Assembly (NCBI RefSeq): GCF_000721075.1
Contig: NZ_JOEQ01000011.1
Location: 1-64,000 of the forward strand
Reading direction: 5' to 3'
From: Streptosporangium amethystogenes
Lineage (GTDB): Bacteria; Actinomycetota; Actinomycetes; Streptosporangiales; Streptosporangiaceae
DNA: 64,000 nucleotides
Positions 32,321-39,306 of the stretch are shown in pieces. The notes under the pieces were generated by a model that had not been told where the DNA came from, did no database searches, and worked only from the letters and a program-made list of their open reading frames with translations. The translations under genes and the position numbers were made by a program. Numbering within the stretch: position 1 is the stretch's first letter; each line of letters begins with the position of its first letter.

Positions 32321-32776
32321 ATGCTTACGATCGAGCAGCATGTGCGGTTGACCGGGGTCGGATACGAGGGATGTGATCTCGATGAGTTCATCCGACGGCT
32401 CCATCGGGAAGACGTGACGCTGTTGGTCGATGTGCGGCTGAATCCGATCTCCCGGAAACGCGGATTCAGCAAGACCGCGCTGGCCGGTGCGCTTGCCGGT
32501 GCGGGCATCGCCTACGAGCACATGCGAGAACTCGGCAACCCCAAATGGAACAGGGCGGGGTTCGGCGGCGGTCCGGCCGAGCTGGGCGCGGCCCGAGACG
32601 TTTACGCCGGACAGCTCGTCAACGCTGACGCGGGCGAATGCCTGGACCGAATCGCGGAGGCAGCCCGGCGGCAGACGGTAGCGGTCATGTGCTTCGAGGC
32701 CGACGAACACCGCTGTCATCGCGATCTCGTCCTGGAAGCCGTCCGCGAGCGATTCAGCCGCGCCGTACCGGCCTGA
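32321..32776 (+). CDS. DUF488-family protein
   Basis: 151 residues. Core blocks are LTGVGYEGCDLDEFIRRLHR, LLVDVRLNPISRKRGFSKTA and AVMCFEADEHRCHRDLVLEA, the DUF488 signature with the conserved C-x(5-7)-CHR motif. Function of the family is not established. Its 3' end overlaps by 23 bases the 3' end of the convergent gene that is split by the IS element (32754-35363), so the two may form a pair. Confidence 0.85.
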   Translation: MLTIEQHVRLTGVGYEGCDLDEFIRRLHREDVTLLVDVRLNPISRKRGFSKTALAGALAGAGIAYEHMRELGNPKWNRAGFGGGPAELGAARDVYAGQLVNADAGECLDRIAEAARRQTVAVMCFEADEHRCHRDLVLEAVRERFSRAVPA

Positions 32777-32840
32777 TTCGCCGAGGATAGGCCACGCCCA
32801 GAACGATGAAGCTCTGTGGATGGGCCTGCTGGTTACCGAC
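32754..32840 (-). pseudogene. 3' fragment of the IS-interrupted gene
   Basis: Encodes VGNQQAHPQSFIVLGVAYPR and a short basic tail, then TGA. It joins in frame to the 5' fragment (34701-35363) if the IS200/IS605 element at 32841-34700 is removed, giving ...DTIFY-VGNQQ.... The whole protein would be 249 residues. Confidence 0.75.
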
Positions 32841-32852
32841 TTGAACTCCTCC

Positions 32853-32868
32853 CCGGTCTGAAGACCGG
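32853..32868. repeat. Subterminal hairpin at the tnpB-side end
   Basis: CCGGTCT-GA-AGACCGG, a perfect 7-bp stem 12 bases inside the element; the type of structure TnpA recognises. The region between it and the tnpB stop is also where a guide RNA would be encoded in TnpB systems. Confidence 0.7.
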
Positions 32869-32890
32869 AGATTCTCCCGTCGCGTCGCGG

Positions 32891-34156
32891 TTAAGCGGCA
32901 CGCGGGGGTTGACGCTTCACAGACCGGGTAACCCCGAGGTCTCCACGTCCTGACACCACAGTTCCTGCGGCGTTGTTGATGTTGATCGCGGCGTTGGTGT
33001 CGGCATGCCCGACCCATCCGCACGCGGGGCTTGTGCAGGTGAACACGGTTTTGACGCGGCCGGCCGGGTCGCGGTGCCCGCACTGGTGGCAGGTCTGCGA
33101 CGTGCCTGGGGCGGGCACCTTCACCACCATCCCGCCGCGATCACGGGTTTTGTACTCCAGCAGGGTCACGGTGCGAGCCCAGGCCTCCCCGGCGATCGAG
33201 CGGTTCAGTCCGGCCTTCTGTGCGACGTTCACGCCGGGGTTCTCGACCGTGCCCTTGGCAGAGCGGACCATGTTCGTGATCTTCAGGTCTTCCACCTTGA
33301 TCACGCTGAAGGTGCCGGCGAGTTCGGTGGTGGTCTGGTGCTGCCAGTCCACGGCTCGGCGCTTGGCTGTCGCGCGGGCCTTGGCGATCTGGTCGTAGGT
33401 GCGGGTCAGCCGTTTGGACGTGGGCCGGCCGGGAGTGCGTGTGCGGCGCTGGCGTGCGGACTTCTTCTCCAAGCGGCGCAGGTGTTCCTTCTCGCCGCTG
33501 GTGAGCCAGGGCCCGTGCTCACGCATGGTGGTGTCCGACAGGGCCAGGGCGACGGTGATTCCCCGGTCGATCCCGACCTGCGGGCCAGGGTGGCAGACCG
33601 GGGCAGGCACCTGGCGTTCGGTCCGGAACACGAGGTGCCAGCCGTCGGCTTCTTTGACCAGGCGGGCTCCGGTGATCCGCCCGGCCGGGCCGCCCTTGGT
33701 GACGCCGGGCAGGTCCTTGGTCCACCGAAACCGGACCCGCCCGACCTTGGGCAGGTTGATCGCGCCCCATCGCCGGTTGACCCGCTTGATCTGCAGGTCG
33801 CGGGCTTGGGGGACGTCGACGGCCATCCGGGACCGCAGGCGGCTCTTGAATGTGGGCCGCTTGGCGGGGTGGTCGGGGTCGAGGAAATTCGCCCACGCCT
33901 GCCGATACGTTTTCAGCACCGCTTGCGCCGCCTGGGCGGGCAGTTGGCCCATCCAGTCGATCTCGCGGCGGGCCTGTCGGATCGCCGCGTCGCAGTCCTT
34001 GACCGAGGCCAGACGGCCTTGGCGGAAGGTGAAGTACTCGTGCAGCAGGTTCCGCAGGGTGCGAGCGGTGTGGGCCTGAGCGTCCAGCACGGCCACCTGG
34101 GCCGTGCTCAGGTCGAGACGCGCCACGTGCGCCCGGGTCTGCTTCACCGACTCCAC
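32891..34156 (-). CDS. tnpB: TnpB, RNA-guided nuclease of an IS200/IS605 element
   Basis: 421 residues. N-terminal helical region (LRNLLHEYFTFRQGRLASVK), then the split RuvC domain: QVGIDRGITVALAL (Asp), FSVIKVEDLKITNMV (Glu) and VGHADTNAAININNAA (Asp). A zinc ribbon lies between the last two (SQTCHQCGH ... FTCTSPACGW). All catalytic residues are present, so it could be active as an omega-RNA-guided nuclease. The start is GTG 34156, divergent from tnpA 23 bases away. Confidence 0.93.
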   Translation of the reverse strand: MESVKQTRAHVARLDLSTAQVAVLDAQAHTARTLRNLLHEYFTFRQGRLASVKDCDAAIRQARREIDWMGQLPAQAAQAVLKTYRQAWANFLDPDHPAKRPTFKSRLRSRMAVDVPQARDLQIKRVNRRWGAINLPKVGRVRFRWTKDLPGVTKGGPAGRITGARLVKEADGWHLVFRTERQVPAPVCHPGPQVGIDRGITVALALSDTTMREHGPWLTSGEKEHLRRLEKKSARQRRTRTPGRPTSKRLTRTYDQIAKARATAKRRAVDWQHQTTTELAGTFSVIKVEDLKITNMVRSAKGTVENPGVNVAQKAGLNRSIAGEAWARTVTLLEYKTRDRGGMVVKVPAPGTSQTCHQCGHRDPAGRVKTVFTCTSPACGWVGHADTNAAININNAAGTVVSGRGDLGVTRSVKRQPPRAA

Positions 34157-34179
34157 AGTGTGATCGTATCGTTTGGTTT

Positions 34180-34608
34180 ATGTCACCGCGCTGGAATCCG
34201 AACCCCGACGTCCGGACGGGGTGCCATGTCGTTCATAACCTTCACGCGCACTTGGTGTTCGTCACTAAGTATCGGCGGGGGGTGTTCACGGACGAGATGC
34301 TGGCCCGCTGCGAGGAGATCATGCGGGAGGTGTGCGCGGACTTCGAGGTCGAGTTGCGCGAGTTCAACGGCGAACACGACCATGTCCATCTGCTGATCCA
34401 CTACCCGCCGAAGGTCGCCCTGTCCAAACTGGTCAACAGTCTCAAGGGCGTCTCGGCACGGCTCCTGGGCAAGGAGTATGCCGCGCATGTCCGCAAGTAC
34501 CTGTGGGGTGGACACTTCTGGTCCGGGTCCTACTTCGCCGGATCAGTCGGCGGTGCACCGCTCACGGTACTCAAGCAGTACATCGAGCAGCAGCAACGCC
34601 CACTGTGA
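34180..34608 (+). CDS. tnpA: TnpA, Y1 HUH transposase (IS200-like)
   Basis: 142 residues, typical length. The HUH motif is His68-Val-His70 (GEHDHVHLLIHYPP), and the catalytic Tyr134 is in VLKQYIEQQQ. The N-terminal YRRGVF and the GGHFWSGSYFAGSVGG loop are usual for the family. It acts as a dimer on single-stranded DNA at the subterminal hairpins. All needed residues are present. Confidence 0.93.
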   Translation: MSPRWNPNPDVRTGCHVVHNLHAHLVFVTKYRRGVFTDEMLARCEEIMREVCADFEVELREFNGEHDHVHLLIHYPPKVALSKLVNSLKGVSARLLGKEYAAHVRKYLWGGHFWSGSYFAGSVGGAPLTVLKQYIEQQQRPL

Positions 34609-34613
34609 CCTGC

Positions 34614-34681
34614 GGGTGAAGGCACGCTCGCGCCCTGGCGGGCGCTCCCGCGCGGGCCTTCACCCCCGGCCTAAAGGCCGG
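34614..34681. repeat. Secondary-structure end on the tnpA side
   Basis: GGGTGAAGGC (34614-34623) pairs with GCCTTCACCC (34656-34665), and directly after it lies the subterminal hairpin CCGGCCT-AA-AGGCCGG (34666-34681). Confidence 0.65.
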
Positions 34682-34700
34682 AGCACTGGCCCGCATTTCG

Positions 34701-35363
34701 GTAGAAAATGGTGTCGCGGTCCGGAGCGTTCATTAGATCCCAGAACTTGTCGCGGATGGCCTGCTTGACTCCCGCATCATCGCGATCATGCACGGAGCGC
34801 TGCAGGGCCACCAGTTCCCAGTCATAGATGCCTTGGCGGTGGGTGTTACAACTGGCGGACTGGCAGCGGTAGCGGTACCACGCCTTGAAACGGGGTGCTT
34901 GAAGAGCGGTGCGGGGATCGGTGTCGAAGAGGCCGAGCTGGCTGACGTACTGATCGATCTTTCGCTGTTCGTCGGGCGTCCAGCCGGGGTGGGGTTGGAT
35001 GTCAAGTCCGATGATCTCCATAGGGCGAATTGCGGCCAGCGAGCGGCCGACTGGCCGCTTCTTGGCCCCTGAGATGAGATCGCACATGGAGCCCTCGATG
35101 TAGTCGTCGAGGTGCTTCTCCACCACGACCTTGTCGGATCGGGGTCTCCAGCTCTCTGCTCGGGGGTCGCTGGTGTTGGGCTTGGCCTCAAGAGTGACGA
35201 TGTCGTATTTACGGAATTGGTGACTGCTACCCAGTTCGCGAAAGTTAATTGGATATAGCCGTATCCAACCTGGTTGGTCTAGGTCAAGCCTGAGGGCGGC
35301 AACGCACACGGTCTCGCCGTAGGTCTCAGAGGGGTTAGGGGCGGCTTTGACTGTTATAAGCAC
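34701..35363 (-). pseudogene. 5' fragment of a gene of unknown function split by the IS element
   Basis: 221 codons from ATG 35363: MLITVKAAPNPSETYGETVC, RLDLDQPGWIRLYPINFREL, and a Cys/His set CQSASCNTHRQGIYDWE near the end. After 34701 the frame runs into the element's end and stops at 34671 (RNAGQCSGL). The missing 28 residues lie at 32754-32840. I do not recognise the family. The convergent DUF488 gene overlapping its true 3' end is the only context clue. Confidence 0.75.
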
Positions 35364-35789
35364 CCTTATGCGCTGAAAATGTGCTTCCTTCGGTTTTTCG
35401 TGAATCGTTCCAAAGTTGGGGCCGAACAGAGAATGCTGCTCCGCCCTGAAACCCTCCAGGGTGATGTTCGAATCGACCTCCAGAGAATATCTTTACTTCC
35501 CGCTTGGAAATTAAGGGACGGCCAAATATTGCGCTATCGGGTATCCGCTATCTCGTGTCGCTGTTCGCGAAAGACATCACGATGCGGGTGATAAGTTCGA
35601 GATGTCCACTCTTTTGGAAAGATAGGAAAGCGGGGCCGTGCTCGGGCTGGTCATCACTCTGCGGTGGCGTGGTTGCTTCGGCGAGAGGGGCGTCAGGGGG
35701 CTCGGCGGCTGCCCGCTCCTTTCAGAGGGCGGCACCGCCATGGTCTGGCGGTTGTCTCGTACGCGGGGATCTCAGGAAGGCGATCGCAG
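35364..35789. other. Gene-free, lower-GC stretch
   Basis: About 425 bases. The first 280 are clearly less GC-rich than the surroundings. Short ORFs exist on the plus strand, but none has family sequence or a ribosome site. Looks like degenerate or recently acquired DNA. Confidence 0.4.
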
Positions 35790-36779
35790 CTATCCGGCGC
35801 GCTGGTGGAACAAGCCGCAGAGGCGTTCGAGGCCGAGGCCGCTGATGAGGAGGCGTTCCTTGGCGTCGCTGAGGAGGTCTGCGCTCCAGGCGGTGAATCC
35901 GCCGTCGCCGAGGCTGTGGTCGTCCCCGGTGGGGGTGACGGCGCGGATCTCGAAGCAGGCGCCGTCGTAGTAGCCGCGGCCGCTCACCCGGTCGTCGTCG
36001 AAGGCGAACGTGGTGCCGGGGTGCGCCCGCGCGAGCCGATCCAGGACGTGTTCGCGCAGGGCCCGGCGATGCCGCCCCTCGGTCAGGTCGGTGAGGAACA
36101 CCCGTACGGCGGAGATCCGGTAGCCGAGCTGCCGGGACCTGCGCAGGACGTCGAGGTGGACGTCGATCTGCTCGGCCAGGGCCGACGTCTCGAAGGTGAA
36201 CGAGCCCTCGGCGCGACCGGCGGTGCACAGCGCCAGCAGTGCGAAGTGCGCCGACATGCCGGGGCCGGCGAAGAGTTGGGCGCGCACCACCCGGTGGGTG
36301 GCGGCGAGCCGGACCCGCCGGCGCGATCGAGGGTCGGCCCGCAGCAGCTCCCGGCGGCGCACCGCGCATTCCAGGGCCAGGACGTTGGTGGCGTCCGCGA
36401 CGACCTCGGTGTTGCGGACGGTGGTGACCACCTTGTGCTGGTCCACGGTCGCCACCGCCGAGTTGGTACCCAGCGGGCAGACCGGCGACAGCGCCAGCCC
36501 GGTGAAACCATGCCGGGCCAGCCGTTCGTGAACGAGCGCGTCTAGGCGTGCCAGCTCGCCCGCGTCCAGCGCGGACGGCGTGGTGAAACGGTTGCGCTCG
36601 TAGGCCCGCAGCAGGCCGGCCGGTGTCACATCGGTGGCGCGGCGGCGGTAGACCTCCAGCAGCAGTGTCTGCAGGTCGGTCGGCGAGAGCCGTTCGACCA
36701 GGGCGCCCAGCAGCCCGGGTGCGGCCCCCTCACGCAGGACCCGGTCGAGCCAGGGGGCGGACGCCGACAGATCACTCAT
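35790..36779 (-). CDS. Conserved protein with possible class II aminoacyl-tRNA-synthetase-like fold
   Basis: 329 residues from ATG 36779. Blocks include LLLEVYRRRATDVTPAGLLR, LSPVCPLGTNSAVATVDQHK then VVTTVRNTEVVADATNVLAL, and near the C-terminus VSGRGYYDGACFEIRAV. The last resembles the GRYDGL-type motif of HisRS/HisZ, and the segment before it (AHPGTTFAFDDDR) fits. This is a weak resemblance, so a HisZ-like role is only a guess. It stands alone. Confidence 0.6.
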   Translation of the reverse strand: MSDLSASAPWLDRVLREGAAPGLLGALVERLSPTDLQTLLLEVYRRRATDVTPAGLLRAYERNRFTTPSALDAGELARLDALVHERLARHGFTGLALSPVCPLGTNSAVATVDQHKVVTTVRNTEVVADATNVLALECAVRRRELLRADPRSRRRVRLAATHRVVRAQLFAGPGMSAHFALLALCTAGRAEGSFTFETSALAEQIDVHLDVLRRSRQLGYRISAVRVFLTDLTEGRHRRALREHVLDRLARAHPGTTFAFDDDRVSGRGYYDGACFEIRAVTPTGDDHSLGDGGFTAWSADLLSDAKERLLISGLGLERLCGLFHQRAG

Positions 36780-36901
36780 CGCCTCATCGTGCTGGACGGC
36801 AGGGCACGACCGCACCAGGTTTATCCGTCACGTCCACGCGGTCAAGCGGCAACACCTGACCGCTCATGGAGCCCGGCCTGCCGGCGGTTCACTCGCCGGG
36901 G

Positions 36902-38290
36902 TCAGCGACGGGGGATCAGCAGGACCGGCACGAGGGCGGTTCCGGCGATCGCGAAGGTCCACCACAGGCTGCCGGTGTACGCCCCCGCCCCGGGGCCGTC
37001 CGACCGGGTGAGCGACTGCAGGACGACCGCGATCAGGGCGGCGCCCAGGGCGGTTCCCACCCGGACCGAGATCTGTGAGGCGGTCGTCGCCCCGGGGATG
37101 GAGGTCCCGGGCAGGGTGCGGTAGGCGGCGGCCATGATCGACGGCGTGGTCAGGCCGTGTCCGAGGCCGACGAGCAGGATCGCGGCGGCCAGCGGCGCCG
37201 TACCGGCGGTGACGTCGACCTGTGTGCAGGCGAACACCCCGGCCAGCACGAGCAGGATTCCCGTGCCGCCGGGGAACAGCGGGCCGATCCGGTCCGTCAG
37301 GCGTCCGGCGATCGGCATGGTGACGATCGCGCCCACCCCCATCGGGGCCACCAGCAGGCCGGCCTCCAGCGCGCTCGCTCCCGAGAAGGCCTGGGAATAG
37401 AGCGGGATGAGCAGCATCAGACCGAAGACCGACACCGAGTAGAGAAACAGCGTCGCGACGGACGCGGCGAAGGCCCGGTCTCCGAACAGCCGGACGTCGA
37501 ACAGGGCGCGGCCTGGCGCGCGCAGCGAGCGCACCGTGAAGGCGGCCACCAGCAGGGCTCCGCCCAACAGGCCCGCGAGTGCCTGGGTACCGCCGGTACC
37601 CTCTCCGACCTGCGAGAGCCCGTAGATCAGCGCGGCGAGACCGGGGGAGAGCAGCGCGAGGCCGAAGGCGTCCAGGCGGCTTTCCGGCCGATGCTCCCCG
37701 TCGCGGGGCAGCAGCCGTACGGCGAGTACCAGCGCCACCGCGCAGAACGGCACATTGATCAGGAACATCCACTGCCAGGGGAGCCGGTCCAGGATCAGAC
37801 CCCCGACCACCGGGCCGAGTACGGGCGCGAGCATCGCCGGGACGGAGACCAGTGCCATCACCCGGCCCATCCGCTCGGGGCCTGCGGCGCGGGCGAGCAT
37901 CACCTGCGCGACGGGGATGAGCAGGCCGCCGCCGATGCCCTGCAACACTCGGAAGGCGATGAGGCTGCCCGCCGACCAGGCCATGCCGCACAGCGCGGAC
38001 CCGGTGAGGAACAGCGCCAGCGAGGTGATCCACGTCGCCTTCGCGCCGAACCGCTCCACCGCCCAGCCGGTGACCGGGATCGTCATGGAAAGGGCCAACG
38101 TGTAGCCGGTGATCACCCACTGGACTGTGCTCAGTGAGGTGCCCAGCTCGCGGCCGAGGACGTTCATCGCGACGTTCACGATGGTCGCGTCGAGGACGGT
38201 CATGATCGTGCCCAGCACCACCGCCACGGCGATCCTTCGCAGTGCCGGGTCGAACGCGGTGTCGTCTGGCCTGGTCTGTGAGGTTGTCAT
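36902..38290 (-). CDS. MFS drug transporter, DHA2 (14-helix) type
   Basis: 462 residues, about 14 membrane helices. Family motifs: VLGTIMTVLDATIVNVAMNV in helix 1, IPVTGWAVERFGAKATWITS between helices 2 and 3, and LAPVLGPVVGGLILDRLPWQ then WMFLINVPF in helix 5 and the following loop. Likely a proton-driven multidrug exporter. ATG 38290 has GGAGG 7 bases upstream. It is divergent from a TetR gene, with four matching dyads in the gap, so it should be induced by the TetR ligand. Confidence 0.9.
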   Translation of the reverse strand: MTTSQTRPDDTAFDPALRRIAVAVVLGTIMTVLDATIVNVAMNVLGRELGTSLSTVQWVITGYTLALSMTIPVTGWAVERFGAKATWITSLALFLTGSALCGMAWSAGSLIAFRVLQGIGGGLLIPVAQVMLARAAGPERMGRVMALVSVPAMLAPVLGPVVGGLILDRLPWQWMFLINVPFCAVALVLAVRLLPRDGEHRPESRLDAFGLALLSPGLAALIYGLSQVGEGTGGTQALAGLLGGALLVAAFTVRSLRAPGRALFDVRLFGDRAFAASVATLFLYSVSVFGLMLLIPLYSQAFSGASALEAGLLVAPMGVGAIVTMPIAGRLTDRIGPLFPGGTGILLVLAGVFACTQVDVTAGTAPLAAAILLVGLGHGLTTPSIMAAAYRTLPGTSIPGATTASQISVRVGTALGAALIAVVLQSLTRSDGPGAGAYTGSLWWTFAIAGTALVPVLLIPRR

Positions 38291-38301
38291 CCCACATCCT
38301 C

Positions 38302-38376
38302 CGTACGGCGTATCGTTTTCCGCTACACCGTAGCGCAATCTCGTACACTGTAGCGTTCAGCCGCTACGCCGTACAC
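38302..38376. promoter_or_regulatory. Array of four TAC-N3-GTA operators
   Basis: TACGGCGTA (38304-38312), TACACCGTA (38324-38332), TACACTGTA (38344-38352) and TACGCCGTA (38365-38373), spaced 20, 20 and 21 bases, that is two helical turns. Flanks add CG(C) on both sides in most copies, for example CGCTACACCGTAGCG. Fills the gap between the divergent MFS and TetR genes. Confidence 0.7.
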
Positions 38377-38383
38377 TTGGCGG

Positions 38384-39100
38384 ATGGAATCCGAGCAGGT
38401 ACGAGGCCCGATCTGGGCCCGGGAGGCGACGAAACGGCGCAGCACGCTGTCGCGGGAGACGATCGTGCGGACGGCGATCGAGATCGCGGACGCCGAAGGA
38501 CTCGCCGCCGTCTCGATCCGCCGCGTCGCCACCGAGCTCGGGGCGCGGACGATGAGCCTCTACAGCCATATCGAGCGCAAGGAAGACCTGCTCGACCTCA
38601 TGTTGGACGAGATCGGCGCCGAGGTGCTGGTCCGGGAGGACCTGCCGGACGACTGGCGCGAGGCGATCACGCTGCTCGCCCGGCGCGAGCGGGAGGTGGC
38701 CGGACGCCACCACTGGATCATCGACCTCATCTCCCGCCGCTCGGAGATCGGCCCCAATGGGCTACGACACCTGGAACAGTCGTTGGCCGCGATGTCGAGC
38801 CTGCCGAGCGGTCCTGAAGGCAGGTGGCGCGCGCTGGCCGCGGTGGAGGACTACGTCACCGGGTTCGTGATCCGGGAGGCCAACGAGCGGGAACGGCCGC
38901 GCAAGGACGGCTGGACGCAGGCCGAGCGTGACGCGTTCATGCAGCCCTACCTGCGTGACCTCCTCGACAGCGGGGAGTTCCCGCATCTCGCGCCGCTGCT
39001 CGCGGACGGCGTCCCCGGCGCTGACGACAACTTCGAACGCGGTCTGCGCTGGCTTCTTGACGGCATCGCCGCGGATCTCCTCGGCGGGATGTCGTCATAG
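38384..39100 (+). CDS. TetR-family regulator of the divergent MFS exporter
   Basis: 238 residues. HTH: RETIVRTAIEIADAEGLAAV, SIRRVATELGARTMSLYSHI, then ERKEDLLDLMLDEI. The C-terminal domain is of the TetR_C (tetracycline-repressor-like) type (FVIREANERERPRKDGWTQA, ERGLRWLLDGI). The gene starts at ATG 38384, right after the operator array, so it should repress itself and the exporter. Confidence 0.9.
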   Translation: MESEQVRGPIWAREATKRRSTLSRETIVRTAIEIADAEGLAAVSIRRVATELGARTMSLYSHIERKEDLLDLMLDEIGAEVLVREDLPDDWREAITLLARREREVAGRHHWIIDLISRRSEIGPNGLRHLEQSLAAMSSLPSGPEGRWRALAAVEDYVTGFVIREANERERPRKDGWTQAERDAFMQPYLRDLLDSGEFPHLAPLLADGVPGADDNFERGLRWLLDGIAADLLGGMSS

Positions 39101-39306
39101 GCCCCTGATCGGCCGAGGCTGTTCCGCTAAGGGAAAAGGCGTCTTACGCGCGACCTTCGATCATGGGAGTCTCGGGGGTGTTCGGTCTTCTATCGGGTGT
39201 TCCGTCACCGCCGCCGATCGAAGATCGTCACTCTGGGTCTGACCTGGTCGTCAGAGTTTGCTGACAGGTCGGCGCAGGCCCCAGAATCCCCTTCTGGGGG
39301 GAATCC

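Larger units (their letters stand above)
32841..34700 (-). mobile_element. IS200/IS605-family insertion element (about 1.86 kb)
   Basis: Carries divergent tnpA and tnpB, with a subterminal hairpin near each end (32853-32868 and 34666-34681), and has no target duplication, as expected of single-strand transposition. The end near tnpB reads TTCAA on the minus strand at 32841-32845, like the TCAA end of IS608. The other boundary is set where the interrupted gene resumes (TTCTAC on the minus strand, 34701-34706). Excision restores an intact reading frame. Confidence 0.85.
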
